Source: Planctomycetota bacterium (GTDB taxonomy: Bacteria > Planctomycetota > PLA2). Taken from it: a stretch of DNA of 64,000 nucleotides. Made by a program: the position numbers and the translations under genes. Shown here piece by piece: positions 1 through 9,516 of the stretch; position 1 is the stretch's first letter, and every line of letters starts with the position of its first letter. The stretch lies in contig JAJFFF010000051.1 of NCBI GenBank assembly GCA_021776785.1, forward strand, positions 156,255-220,254, written 5' to 3'. The notes beneath the pieces were generated by a model. The model was not told where the DNA came from and did no database searches. It was given only the letters and a program-made list of their open reading frames with translations.

Positions 1-678
1 GTGACCGTGGTCAATTCCACGACTTACAGCGTTCCGCAGTCGGCCGAAATTAACGGCGGCCTGCTCAACGACGGTTTCGAGGAATGGCCGGACTTCGATA
101 CGTTCTTCGACTACGACGGCATGAGCGATCTCATCATCGATGTCGAGGCGGAAGAGGGCGGCACGTTCCAGACGAACCGAACGTTCCTCGGCGTGTCTCA
201 GCTTTCTGGTGGTCCCACCTGTAGCTGCAACACGATCTTTATGGGTTCGTGCAACCAGAACACTGCGATGGGCCTGCGTCGCGCGGACGGCATCTTCGGA
301 AGCGACAGCCTTGTGCCGGCGCCTTCGGCCGCTGTCTCGAACCCGTCCCCGGCCGTCACGATCATGCAGTTCGAACTTGCCAAGATCCGTTCGGACGCAC
401 TTTCGCGTTACTACGACACGGGCGTGACCGAGCCGGACTACCTCTCGCCGATCATTGCCCCGATCGTCCAGGACGGTGGCGCTGCGGTCGAGTTCATGTG
501 GGCTGGCTCAGCGGACGGAATCGTCGATGACGTTCCGTTCACGTCCGATATCAATGCGCTCGACGGTTTCCGGTTCATCCGGTACTCCGTGATCTTGCGC
601 TCTAACTTCTTCACCGGCGCACGAGCGGTTGTTTTCCGCCTCGAGGTGCCTTTCACGTTCACGGATGAAGACAACTAG
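1..678 (+). CDS. hypothetical protein, 5'-truncated by window edge
   Basis: The frame is open from the first base to TAG at 676-678 (225 codons visible). The window starts on a GTG, but no upstream sequence is available, so this is most likely the 3' part of a longer gene. No signal peptide or familiar domain is visible. The residues are mixed and acidic with many aromatic and glycine positions and a short Cys-rich patch (CSCNTIF...GSC), and the C-terminus alternates hydrophobic residues like beta strands. It ends 29 bp before the lipoprotein start at 708 on the same strand, so the two are probably co-transcribed and may both be exported or surface proteins. I do not recognise the family. Confidence 0.7.
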   Translation: MTVVNSTTYSVPQSAEINGGLLNDGFEEWPDFDTFFDYDGMSDLIIDVEAEEGGTFQTNRTFLGVSQLSGGPTCSCNTIFMGSCNQNTAMGLRRADGIFGSDSLVPAPSAAVSNPSPAVTIMQFELAKIRSDALSRYYDTGVTEPDYLSPIIAPIVQDGGAAVEFMWAGSADGIVDDVPFTSDINALDGFRFIRYSVILRSNFFTGARAVVFRLEVPFTFTDEDN

Positions 679-707
679 TGGCTCGCGGTATTGACTGGAG
701 TGAGTGG

Positions 708-3700
708 ATGAAGAGATTGACACTGCTACCGCGCGTTGCGGTGCTCGCGGTCTTGACCGGCCTGGCCTCATGCGGAGGTGGAGGACCCGGTCTACCGCCC
801 CTTAGCGTGGTGCTGTTTAACTTTGCTCCTGGGTTCGCCGGCGTTCCGCTGAACGCGCCTTTGGAGCTGACGATGAGTGCCCCGGTCGACGCCGCTTCGG
901 TGACGGCTGACTCGGTTCGCATCTTTACGACGACAACGACGACGGCGGAGCCCGACCCGGGCGCCCCGGCCATCGGCAAATATCAGGTGTCGGGCAACCG
1001 CATCGTGTTTCAGCCCCGTCTGCCGCAGAACGCGGACTTGAGTGACGCGGGCCTGCGGATCGGGTTCACGTACGCAGTACAGGTTCCGGCGTCACCCGAC
1101 GTCATCGAGCCGGTGCGAACCGTCGAGCGTGATCCGAACGTCGTTAGTTACAGCGAATTTTTCACGACGGTGAACCACACGATCTTGCCGGCCCCCGGCG
1201 ATATCACGGCGGTCCCGAACCTCAACTCGTTGAACCGTTTCTTCATCGATCTCTTCGATGAAACAAACAGCTTCGGCGCCGACCCCTGCCCGCGCGATCT
1301 TTTGCCGGCGCAGGACCGCGACTCGCCCCAGGTCATCGATACCGATCCCGACGAGGGCGAAGGCGGTTTCGGAACGATCACGGGTATCGTGGAAGGTCTC
1401 GGCACGGCGTTTGTCCGTCTCGACCCGATCACGGTGGAATTCTCCGAGCCGATCGGGCCGTGGCGCATCCGTCCCGAGAACATTGTGATTCGCAACACCA
1501 ACTTGGGTGGTGAAGCGTTCGACCTGTTCTTCTTCTTTACGCAAAACTGCGAGCACTCCCGCTTGCAGATCACCGTGTTCGACGCGGACAGTGCGTTCGA
1601 CCAGGCCTCTGTGCCGCAGGGTCGCTACGTACTTTCGCTGTCGGAGTTCACAGACCTTGCGGGCAACCCGCTCGTGAACTCGGGCACCTGCATCGCGGAC
1701 GGCACGTTCCAGCTTTCATTCTCGACCGTTTCCTCGCCGTCTCTGCCGACCGACATCAACTTGTCGTTTGGCGACGAGAACCAAGACGGCGTCGTTGACT
1801 ACGGCGGCTTGTCCACCGGCGCCAACAACTCGGCGATCTTGCCGGAGCACGATCAGCCCTTCCTCGGCGGCTTCGCTGTCGATCATGTGGCCAACCCGTC
1901 GCCCAGCACCTCGCCGAAGTCGAGCGCGAACTGGGGTAACACGGCGTTTTGGACCGGTTGCGAAGTTCGCTACGACAACGGTTTCGACCCCGATAACCCG
2001 GGCGACCAAATCGGTTCGGGGTTGCGTCTGCGCGGCGGCACGAACACCGGAGCGACGCCGATCATGGCGCCGATCGCGGGCCGTGGTGACGGTCGTTCGG
2101 ACCCCGCCGGTTCCCTGGACGGTACGGTCGCATCGGCCGAGCCGGGCAAAGTCGACTTCATCCTGCAGGGCGCAGGCGTGGCCTCGTTCAACACGGGCGA
2201 CGCGACGACGGGCCCGATTGTCTACCACTTCAACCGGTTCGATCTGTTAACCGACACGACAACCGGCGAACGTCCGATTCTTACCTACTTGAAGGTAGGG
2301 GCCGGCGAGAGTATCTGGCCGATGCTCATCTTCGTCGAGGACGAAGCGGTCATCACCGGCACGATTGATGTCAGTGGTCGTCCGGGCGAACTTGGTTTCA
2401 ACGGACTAAACGGAGGTCCTCCGGGCGTTCGGAACCCGGGAGGCCTGGGCGGGCTGTCCGGTCCGGGTGGTGGTGACGGCGGCGCGGGCGGTTCCGCGAC
2501 GCTGGGAGCCGATCCGGAGCTGATCAACGGCCAGACCGGAAGTGTTCCGTTCAACGTGTTGGGCCCGCTCGACGGACTCAGCGAAGCCATGGCAACGATC
2601 GCCAACATGGTCACGGGCGGCGGTGGTCACTACGACCCGACGCAGCCCGAAGAGAACGACCCGACGGTTGGTCTATTCTTCCCCGCCTACCAAGGCGGCG
2701 GTGGTGGTGGCCAAGGTTCGGAAGGCACGGAGGGTTCAGACTTCAACAACCCGCCCTCGGGCGGCGGCTCCGACCAGGGCGCTTCGGGCAGCCGCATCGG
2801 ATCTGACGCTGGCTTTGCCGAGGATGGCATTCTCGCGACCGGCGGCGCCGGCGGCGGCGGTGGCGCGGCGGATGATGATGCTCCGCAGATTAACGACCCG
2901 GACGCAATTGCCAATGCGGAGGACGACGGCGGTGGCGGTGGCGGCGGCGGTGCAGGATTTTTCGGAATGACCTGCGGCGGCGACATCATCTTCGGCATCC
3001 TCGATTTCGGTGCGGATCCGGAAGACCCGGCCGATGACACGATCGTCTTTGCGGAAATCCGCGCGGTCGGTGGCCGCGGCGGCTCGACCTACGACATGGT
3101 CTTCGGCACTCCGCCGCAGCCCGGTGCTGGTCCCGACCCCGACATCACACAGGGTGTCGGTAGCGGTGAAGCCGGTGGCGGCGGCGGCGGTGGTGGAATT
3201 TGTTTCATCTCCGGTGGGGAAGTCACGGTCAACTCGCTGTCAATGTTTGCCTTTGGCAAGCGCGGCGGTAACTCGGAAGACCTTGAAGGACGCGGACCTG
3301 GGTTCCAAGGTGGCAACGGCGGTGGTGGTGAGATCGTCATGCTCGACTCGACCGGCATTGCGGCCGCTATTGAACTTTCCGGACCGTCCGTAGAGATCGT
3401 TCCGAACGTTTTCCGCGACTTAGATGATGACGGCATCAATGATCTGACGGCTGCTGAAATCATGGATCGCTCGGAGATGAGCGGCACGATTACCGTGAGC
3501 ACCGGCATCTACGGTGATGCGGATCGCGAACCGTTGTTTGGCACCACGCGCATCGTTACGGAATTCTTCGACACGATGTCGGACTCGGTTTCGTACGACG
3601 CGATTCGTGTGCTTTCCAACGCACCGCGTTTCCCGTACTCGGTGGCGGATCCGGCGATGCGCACGATGCGTGTCTTCTTGGACGTGACCCAGGTGGGCGC

Positions 3701-4085
3701 GGGCGGTTTGCCCGACCTGTCGACGGAAGATCCGGCGACGGGGTCGCTCATCGGACCTGAGGGTGCGACGTTTGAAGCGGGCTTGCACTTTGACCAGGAC
3801 ACAGGTCTCACGACCGGTGTTGCAGAGTTCGATTCCCGTTCGCTGATTCCGGCCAACTCGGCGTTGCTCGGTAAGCGTTTCGCGCGTGTTCGCATTCTGT
3901 TTGATCTCACGTTGGTTGGTGATCCCGCGGCGTTGCTCGGTAGCTTTGCTCCGGGCGGCACGGGCGACGTACCGATCGCGGATGATCCCGGAACCGCGGA
4001 GATCGAGAACTCACAAGGCAACGTCGACGCGGCGCCGGATGGCGTACCCGCGATCGCGGCGGTCCTCGTGCGGTTCACTCCGTAG
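708..4085 (+). CDS. large glycine-rich lipoprotein with N-terminal Ig-like (Big_5-type) domain
   Basis: 1,125 residues. I chose ATG 708 over the in-frame GTG at 678 because GGAG lies about 8 nt upstream and the protein then opens with a clean lipoprotein signal (MKRLTLLPRVAVLAVLTGLASC, lipobox LASC, Cys22). Residues ~30-150 resemble a bacterial Ig-like domain (pattern 'vPLNAPLELTMSAPVDAASV'). Around residues 560-880 (2400-3330) there are long Gly-rich runs, including several G5-G6 tracts in PE_PGRS-like low complexity. The C-terminal ~250 residues look like beta sandwich again. The likely site is the outer membrane or cell surface. Function is unknown; a structural or adhesive role is inference. 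A strong terminator follows. Confidence 0.85.
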   Translation: MKRLTLLPRVAVLAVLTGLASCGGGGPGLPPLSVVLFNFAPGFAGVPLNAPLELTMSAPVDAASVTADSVRIFTTTTTTAEPDPGAPAIGKYQVSGNRIVFQPRLPQNADLSDAGLRIGFTYAVQVPASPDVIEPVRTVERDPNVVSYSEFFTTVNHTILPAPGDITAVPNLNSLNRFFIDLFDETNSFGADPCPRDLLPAQDRDSPQVIDTDPDEGEGGFGTITGIVEGLGTAFVRLDPITVEFSEPIGPWRIRPENIVIRNTNLGGEAFDLFFFFTQNCEHSRLQITVFDADSAFDQASVPQGRYVLSLSEFTDLAGNPLVNSGTCIADGTFQLSFSTVSSPSLPTDINLSFGDENQDGVVDYGGLSTGANNSAILPEHDQPFLGGFAVDHVANPSPSTSPKSSANWGNTAFWTGCEVRYDNGFDPDNPGDQIGSGLRLRGGTNTGATPIMAPIAGRGDGRSDPAGSLDGTVASAEPGKVDFILQGAGVASFNTGDATTGPIVYHFNRFDLLTDTTTGERPILTYLKVGAGESIWPMLIFVEDEAVITGTIDVSGRPGELGFNGLNGGPPGVRNPGGLGGLSGPGGGDGGAGGSATLGADPELINGQTGSVPFNVLGPLDGLSEAMATIANMVTGGGGHYDPTQPEENDPTVGLFFPAYQGGGGGGQGSEGTEGSDFNNPPSGGGSDQGASGSRIGSDAGFAEDGILATGGAGGGGGAADDDAPQINDPDAIANAEDDGGGGGGGGAGFFGMTCGGDIIFGILDFGADPEDPADDTIVFAEIRAVGGRGGSTYDMVFGTPPQPGAGPDPDITQGVGSGEAGGGGGGGGICFISGGEVTVNSLSMFAFGKRGGNSEDLEGRGPGFQGGNGGGGEIVMLDSTGIAAAIELSGPSVEIVPNVFRDLDDDGINDLTAAEIMDRSEMSGTITVSTGIYGDADREPLFGTTRIVTEFFDTMSDSVSYDAIRVLSNAPRFPYSVADPAMRTMRVFLDVTQVGAGGLPDLSTEDPATGSLIGPEGATFEAGLHFDQDTGLTTGVAEFDSRSLIPANSALLGKRFARVRILFDLTLVGDPAALLGSFAPGGTGDVPIADDPGTAEIENSQGNVDAAPDGVPAIAAVLVRFTP

Positions 4086-4151
4086 TCGGGTCGGACGCGT
4101 GATGGGTCGGCGTGAGCCGATTGATACGCAAGAGAAAATGTAAGAGCAAGG

Positions 4152-4183
4152 GGCCGCTGGTGATCGCCGGCGGCCTCTTTTTT
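4152..4183 (+). terminator. rho-independent terminator
   Basis: A 9-bp stem (GGCCGCTGG / CCGGCGGCC, one G-T pair) with a 6-nt loop is followed by TC and six T. It closes the lipoprotein transcription unit and ends only 8 bp before the ATG of the radical SAM operon. Confidence 0.85.
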
Positions 4184-4191
4184 CGCCCATT

Positions 4192-5187
4192 ATGAATTTG
4201 CCCCCCAAGCTTGGCCTCCACAGAAATCCGGGCGCTTTGTTCGCTCCGTTTATCGCGCGGGTCTACTTGCGTCGCCCGGAGTTGGCCGCGCTGCTCGCGG
4301 TTAAGTACGGCACGTGGCGGGCGGCGATGCGCGCGGCGTTCAACGAGGTGCTGTTTCGCACGCGTCGGACGCGCGGGTACCGCCTGGTCTCGGTGAACTT
4401 CGAAGTCACGAACGCGTGTAACCTTTCGTGCACGATCTGTCCCGTGAACCATGGGATGCGCCGTAAAAAGGCTGTGGCAAGCCTGGAGATGTTTCAGCGG
4501 TTCTTGGAGCAAAACCCCTCGCTCGAATTCGTCATGCTGTTTCAGTGGGGTGAACCGCTCTTGGTCCGAGAATTGCCAGCCATGATTCGCGCCGCGGCCG
4601 ATCGCGGGATCAAGACGATGATTACGACCAACGGAACGCTGCTCGACGAGACTTGGTGCCAGGACCTGCTCGACGCAGGCCTGACGCGCCTCACGCTTTC
4701 CGTTGATGGCGACGAGACGTCCCACCGCGCGATCCGCGGCATCGGCCTGTCTGAGCTCCGAACCAACCTGCAGCGGCTGCGCCGGATGCGGGACGAACAA
4801 GGGTCCAGCATGGGGATCGATGTCTCCATGGTCGTGAACGCGCAGACCGGTGCGCATTGGGGCGAAGTCCGTTCGTCGTGGCGCGACATCGCGGATCGCA
4901 TCCAAGCGATTCCGCAGTTCATGGAAAAGGAGCGCCGCAACCCGTGTCGGGAGCCCAACCGCGGCAGCATGGTCGTCCTCGCCGACGGCAGCGTGACGGT
5001 TTGCTGTGCCGACCCGGAGGGCGACGCGGTCGTCGGCCACGTGGACGATGGGCCGCTGCAAGAGCTCCTAAACGGCAAGAAGATGCAGGCGTTTCGTCGG
5101 GCGCACTTCACGCGCAAATTCCCGGAGATCTGCCGCGATTGCGGCGAGTTCGACAACAAGGTCGTGGGACCTCGGTTCGAGCGATGA
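4192..5187 (+). CDS. radical SAM/SPASM-domain protein (first of three)
   Basis: 331 residues. The radical SAM cluster motif CNLSCTIC (Cys76, Cys80, Cys83) binds the 4Fe-4S cluster, and WGEPLL matches the GE motif for SAM binding. The C-terminus has a SPASM-like Cys set (VTVCCADP, then CRDCGEFD at ~318-325) for auxiliary Fe-S clusters. The family makes 5'-deoxyadenosyl radicals to modify peptides, sugars or lipids; the substrate cannot be read from sequence. The residues before the core (1-65) are basic and amphipathic. ATG 4192 has no Shine-Dalgarno and lies just after a terminator, so initiation is unusual or the start may be elsewhere. The stop overlaps the next start by 4 bp (ATGA), making this the head of a five-gene operon. 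Confidence 0.9.
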   Translation: MNLPPKLGLHRNPGALFAPFIARVYLRRPELAALLAVKYGTWRAAMRAAFNEVLFRTRRTRGYRLVSVNFEVTNACNLSCTICPVNHGMRRKKAVASLEMFQRFLEQNPSLEFVMLFQWGEPLLVRELPAMIRAAADRGIKTMITTNGTLLDETWCQDLLDAGLTRLTLSVDGDETSHRAIRGIGLSELRTNLQRLRRMRDEQGSSMGIDVSMVVNAQTGAHWGEVRSSWRDIADRIQAIPQFMEKERRNPCREPNRGSMVVLADGSVTVCCADPEGDAVVGHVDDGPLQELLNGKKMQAFRRAHFTRKFPEICRDCGEFDNKVVGPRFER

Positions 5188-6215
5188 GACGGCTCTACGC
5201 GGACATGCTATGGCGCCGTTTGCGCGCGGGCGATTGGCGCTTTCCGTTTCGTGCGGCGCGCGGCGCCTGGGCAGCGTGGCGGCGCGAAGAGCGGCCGCTG
5301 CTTGGCACGCTCATCGTGACGTATCGCTGCGATCTCGTGTGCTCGATGTGCGATCTTCCGCGCCGCGGCAATCGCAAGGCGGAGCTCTCGACGCAGGAGT
5401 TTTTCGGCGTGCTCGACGGCATGCAAGACCTGGGTGTCTTGGGCGTCGGGATCACGGGCGGGGAGCCGCTCCTGCGTCCCGATCTCTTAGATATCATCCG
5501 CCACGGAACACGCCGCGGCCTGCTCATGCATGTCAACACCAACGGGACGCTCATCACGACCGAGATGGCGCACGCCTTTGCCGAGGCGGGAGTCGCCTCG
5601 ATCAATCTGTCGCTCGACGGACCGACGGCCGAGATCCACGACAAGCGGCGCGGGCGCGTCGGTTCGTTTGACAACGTGATGCGTGCAGCGGCGCGCCTGA
5701 TTTCCGTGCCGAAGCGACCGTACCGCGTTGCCATCACATGCGCCCTGGGGGCCGACAATGCACAAGACGCCGAAGCGGTGCTGGATCGGGCCCGCGACCT
5801 CGGGGTGGATCGGGTCGGGTTCATTCCGGTTCACGATTTCCCGGCCAATCGCGTCACGCCGCTGGATGCGAACGCGGCGCGCATCGTCCGTGATCTCGTC
5901 GCGCGCCGCATGACCGATCCGCTGCTCGACAACTCGAAGCAATACTTGGAGCTGTTCGGGCGCGCCTACCAGGGCAAACCCAACCCGCTGCCGTGTTCGG
6001 CCCCGCGCCACAGCGTCGTCGTAGATTGTTTCGGCGCCGTTTTTCCGTGCGTGCCGCTCAACGCAGCCCGCGACGAAGTGGGGCGCGGCGACGTGCGCGA
6101 AGTGTGGCGTTCAAAAACCTATCGCGACGCGCGGGCCGCCCTCAAGCAGTGCCGCGCGTGCTACTGGAACTGTCACACGGAGATGAACATCGCGCTCAAG
6201 AAGGTCGGCGTATGA
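5184..6215 (+). CDS. radical SAM/SPASM-domain protein (second of three)
   Basis: 343 residues, starting at the ATG inside the ATGA overlap with the previous gene. The radical SAM motif is CDLVCSMC (Cys49, Cys53, Cys56), followed by GGEPLL and the LSLDGPT beta-strand segment typical of MoaA/PqqE-like proteins. The C-terminal SPASM region has PCSAPRHSVVVDCFGAVFPC and CRACYWNC, giving the Cys ligands of auxiliary clusters. The first ~38 residues are rich in Arg and Trp and may touch the membrane. Neighbours are a second radical SAM gene and a GT9 glycosyltransferase, so an envelope-glycan or lipid modification role is inferred. The stop overlaps the next ATG by 4 bp. Confidence 0.9.
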   Translation: MRRLYADMLWRRLRAGDWRFPFRAARGAWAAWRREERPLLGTLIVTYRCDLVCSMCDLPRRGNRKAELSTQEFFGVLDGMQDLGVLGVGITGGEPLLRPDLLDIIRHGTRRGLLMHVNTNGTLITTEMAHAFAEAGVASINLSLDGPTAEIHDKRRGRVGSFDNVMRAAARLISVPKRPYRVAITCALGADNAQDAEAVLDRARDLGVDRVGFIPVHDFPANRVTPLDANAARIVRDLVARRMTDPLLDNSKQYLELFGRAYQGKPNPLPCSAPRHSVVVDCFGAVFPCVPLNAARDEVGRGDVREVWRSKTYRDARAALKQCRACYWNCHTEMNIALKKVGV

Positions 6216-7405
6216 GCGTGCTCCCGGCCAAGATCCTCGACCGCGTCGCGGCGGGCGCGATTTTGCGCGCGGCGGGACCGATGCGGGCGTTGCGCGAGGC
6301 TTGGTCGGGCTACGAGAAGATCGACGCCGTGCGCGAGATCGTGTGCGTGAAATTTTGGGGCATCGGCAACGCGGCTCTCATGCTGCCCGCGCTCCATGCG
6401 CTGCGGCGGCGTTATCCGCGTGCGCGGCTCAGTGTCGTCACACTGGCGACCAACGCGCCGATCTTTCACGGTGTTGCCGATCGCGTGTTGACCGTTCGCA
6501 GCCGCCCGCTTCGCGCGTGCGTGACCGATCTGACGTCGGTGTTGGCCCGCTTGCGGCGCACGAACATCGACCTCGCGATCGACTTTGAGCAGTTCGTAAA
6601 GACATCGCAGCTGCTTTTGTTTGTGGCGCGTGCACGGCAGATCTTCGCATTCGATACGCCGGGCCAGAAGCGCGCCGGGTTGGCGCATGTTCGCGTTCCC
6701 TACGCGAACGATCGTCACACGGGCGACAGTTTTTTTGATCTCGTGCGGGCGGCCGGCGTCACCGACCCGCGCTACGAAGCCGGTGGGCTCACGCCCGAGC
6801 GGTCGGCGGCCGCCCGCCTCGCGTGGCGGCTCCCGAGCGCGGATAACGAGAACTTGGTCGTGCTGCATCCCGGATCGGGTGACAACTTCCCGGGGCGTCG
6901 TTGGCCCGCACAGTACTTCGGCGAGGTAGCGCGCCGCCTGCGCACGGCGGGCTACACGGTCGTCGTCACCGGATCGCACCCCGAGCGCGCGCTCGCGGCC
7001 AAGGTGATGGCTGCCGCCGGGCCCGGTGTGCGCAACTTCGCGGGCCGGCTGACGCTGTCTGAGCTCGTGGCGTTGTTAGCGCGTTCCGCGCTCTTGATCT
7101 CAAACGACACCGGCCCGGTGCACTTGGCGTCCGCTCTGCACGTCCCGGTCGTGGCGATGTTTGGCCCGAACACGCCCGAGCTGTACGGGCCACGATCGCC
7201 GGGCAGCGTAGCGTTTTACGAACCGCCGCCCTGTGCGCCGTGTATTACGAACTACAACTACAAGACGAGCCGCTGTCGTAATCCGGTGTGTATGCAACGC
7301 ATCGATGTGGAACGCGTGACCGCCGCGGCGATGAATGCGCTGGAGACGAGGCGCTCCGATCGCGCTTGTTTGTCGGTGGATCCGTGCGGAGAGCGGTTGG
7401 CGTGA
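6212..7405 (+). CDS. glycosyltransferase family 9 protein (ADP-heptose:LPS heptosyltransferase-like)
   Basis: 397 residues. Two Rossmann-like halves of the GT-B fold are visible: KFWGIGNAALMLPAL near residue 50, and LHPGSG...RRWPAQYFGEVARRL, then ISNDTGPVHLASALHVPVVAMFGPN, which is the GT9 nucleotide-sugar signature. These enzymes transfer heptose or a related sugar to lipopolysaccharide core at the inner face of the cytoplasmic membrane. The C-terminus carries an unusual Cys cluster (PPCAPCITNYNYKTSRCRNPVC) that is seen in some GT9 members. It overlaps its neighbours by 4 bp on both sides (ATGA and GTGA), placing glycan assembly inside the radical SAM operon. The exact acceptor is unknown. 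Confidence 0.88.
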   Translation: MSVLPAKILDRVAAGAILRAAGPMRALREAWSGYEKIDAVREIVCVKFWGIGNAALMLPALHALRRRYPRARLSVVTLATNAPIFHGVADRVLTVRSRPLRACVTDLTSVLARLRRTNIDLAIDFEQFVKTSQLLLFVARARQIFAFDTPGQKRAGLAHVRVPYANDRHTGDSFFDLVRAAGVTDPRYEAGGLTPERSAAARLAWRLPSADNENLVVLHPGSGDNFPGRRWPAQYFGEVARRLRTAGYTVVVTGSHPERALAAKVMAAAGPGVRNFAGRLTLSELVALLARSALLISNDTGPVHLASALHVPVVAMFGPNTPELYGPRSPGSVAFYEPPPCAPCITNYNYKTSRCRNPVCMQRIDVERVTAAAMNALETRRSDRACLSVDPCGERLA

Positions 7406-9516
7406 CGCGCGGCGTTGCGATCTTGCTCGTGGGGACCTTGACGTTGGTCGCGCATCTGCGCGCCCGCGACAACCCGTTCGTCTTCTTTGACGACCCGCGT
7501 TTTGTAACACTCAATCCGCACATCGAGTCCACCGACGATCCGGCGCGCTTTTTCACCGACCTTTCGACGGTGGCGGCCCCTGGGTCTACGACCCAAGACA
7601 TTTACCGCCCTCTGCGGACGCTGTCGTACGCGTGGATTTTCGACGCCGGCGGCCTCGACCCGAAGCTGTTTCACAGCGTGTCCGTGTTTCTCCATGCGCT
7701 CGTCGCGGCGTTGCTCGCGTTGCTGTTGCTGCGCGCAGGCATCGCACCATGGGGAGCGGCGGTCGGCGCCTTAGCGTTTGGCATTCATCCACGAACCGTG
7801 GAGGTGACGGCGTGGGTCTGCTCGCTCGGCGACATCTTGTGCGGGCTCTTCATGGTGTTGTCGATGCTTTGCTACGCGTCGTCGCGGCGCGTCCCGGGCG
7901 CCATCGGGGCCGTGCTGTGTTTCGTCGTCGCGCTCTTTTCCAAGGAGCACGCGTTGGTCCTTCCCGGCCTATGGGTCGCGTGGGACTTGTGGGTTCGCAA
8001 GGAGCGGCCGACGACGCCCGCTATCGCCTGGCGTGCGGTGGCGCCTGGCTTGGTTGTGATCGTCGCGTTCTTGTGGTGGCGTGATCACGTCGGGACAGAG
8101 TTCCAGCAACTGTCCGAACCTCTCCGCGGCACCGCGCTCAGCCGCATCAAGACCATGCTGTCGGGCATGGGGTGGTACGGCGCCACGACACTGTGGCCGC
8201 ACCCGCCGACGTTTCAAGCGCGCGTCTCGCCCGACGCTTCTTGGGTGAGTCTGTCCGTTTTGTCAGGCATCGCCGTTACCGCCGGGCTATTCGCCTGGTG
8301 GCGGTGGGGGGAACGCCGCGAGCGTGCCGGCGTCGCGTGGTTTTTGCTCGCGCTCATTCCGGTCAGCAATGTCATCGCTCCGCTGAAAGTGCCGACTGCC
8401 GATCGCTTCTTGTACTTCTCGCTTATGGGGCTCGCGCTCGCGTTCGGAGCGCTCGTCGCGCGCCGCGGCTGGCGCGCATCGAGTGTGGGCGTGCTCGCCG
8501 TGCTTTCGCTCCTCACGGTGCATCGCATCGACGATTGGAGCTCGGACACTTCGTTGATCGCGGCCGGCAAACGGGTGCATCCGCGTTCGATCATGTTGCT
8601 CTGGGCCGAGGCCGCGGAGAAAGCCCAGCGCTCGCAAAAGTTGTTCGTGGCGGGCGACGGTGTCCGCGCGATGGAAATCGGCGCGGAAGCCGAAACGCTC
8701 TACGCGAATTTTTTCCGAAATGCGGAGCTCCCCGACGAACTCAAAGCGCGGATCGAAGTGGCGGACTTGCAGTATGAGACCGGCAAGTGGCTCCAGATTT
8801 ATGACCCGCAGGAGCGGTGGCGCATCGCGATCAGCCGTGCGATGGAAAACTACAATTTCGCGCGGCAGATGCAGCAAAACAAAGTCGGACGCGTCGTCGA
8901 GGCCCAAGAAATCTGGGTTGCCCATCGCGTCGTCGAGCTCGCGGTGATGTTGGCCGAACCGCGCAACAAAAACTTCGGCCAAACGGTCGCCGCCGGAATG
9001 AGCGCGCTCTCGTTTCTCAACGACAAGGGGTTCGACACCAACTTGAGTTTTGCCAAACTTCGGTTTGCCGAGGCGTCGCACCCTTCGATTCGCGTCGGCA
9101 AGCCCGAGCGTGCGCGGGAGATTTTCAACAACGTCGAACAGCGGCTGCGCAAGGAGGAGGCGCGCGGCCAGTCCGTCCAGTTCATGTTGGCACAGACTTA
9201 CTACTTCCGCTCGATCCTGAAGGACCAGCCCTACGACCGGAAAGGCCTGGACCAGGCGATCAAACTTTACGACCAGGCGGCGGTGGAGAATCGAACCTGG
9301 CGCCGCAGTCACCTCAACAAGGGGCGCACGCTGCGCACGATTGGGCAGTTGTTCGACGACCTCGCATCAGCCCAGGGTGCGGTCCGGTTTTTGGAATACA
9401 TGCTGAACACCGACGCGAAGAAACACCCGCGTCTGTATCCCAAGAGCTTGATCGAGGACATCAAGGGCGAGCTGCAGTTAGCGCAGGCGCAGGTGGGGCG
9501 GCTCACGCCGCAATGA
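7402..9516 (+). CDS. TMTC/O-mannosyltransferase-like multi-spanning protein with helical repeat tail
   Basis: 704 residues. I chose GTG 7402 because it makes a GTGA overlap with the GT9 gene and starts directly with a membrane segment (VTRGVAILLVGTLTLVAHL). An early acidic motif FFDDPRFVTLNPHI and a later NVIAPLKVPTADRFLYFSLMGLA match the signature pattern of GT-C type TPR glycosyltransferases that use lipid-linked sugars at the periplasmic face. About ten hydrophobic segments fill residues 1-390. The remaining ~300 residues are soluble, helical and TPR-like. A role in glycosylating exported protein or lipid follows from the family and operon; no substrate can be named. Confidence 0.8.
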   Translation: MTRGVAILLVGTLTLVAHLRARDNPFVFFDDPRFVTLNPHIESTDDPARFFTDLSTVAAPGSTTQDIYRPLRTLSYAWIFDAGGLDPKLFHSVSVFLHALVAALLALLLLRAGIAPWGAAVGALAFGIHPRTVEVTAWVCSLGDILCGLFMVLSMLCYASSRRVPGAIGAVLCFVVALFSKEHALVLPGLWVAWDLWVRKERPTTPAIAWRAVAPGLVVIVAFLWWRDHVGTEFQQLSEPLRGTALSRIKTMLSGMGWYGATTLWPHPPTFQARVSPDASWVSLSVLSGIAVTAGLFAWWRWGERRERAGVAWFLLALIPVSNVIAPLKVPTADRFLYFSLMGLALAFGALVARRGWRASSVGVLAVLSLLTVHRIDDWSSDTSLIAAGKRVHPRSIMLLWAEAAEKAQRSQKLFVAGDGVRAMEIGAEAETLYANFFRNAELPDELKARIEVADLQYETGKWLQIYDPQERWRIAISRAMENYNFARQMQQNKVGRVVEAQEIWVAHRVVELAVMLAEPRNKNFGQTVAAGMSALSFLNDKGFDTNLSFAKLRFAEASHPSIRVGKPERAREIFNNVEQRLRKEEARGQSVQFMLAQTYYFRSILKDQPYDRKGLDQAIKLYDQAAVENRTWRRSHLNKGRTLRTIGQLFDDLASAQGAVRFLEYMLNTDAKKHPRLYPKSLIEDIKGELQLAQAQVGRLTPQ

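Noticed and set aside
9513..9516. Reading the large open frame from 8817 as an N-terminal extension of the third radical SAM protein
   Set aside because: The extension is Arg/Gln-rich antisense-like composition overlapping the TMTC-like gene; ATG 9513 in the ATGA overlap fits the operon.
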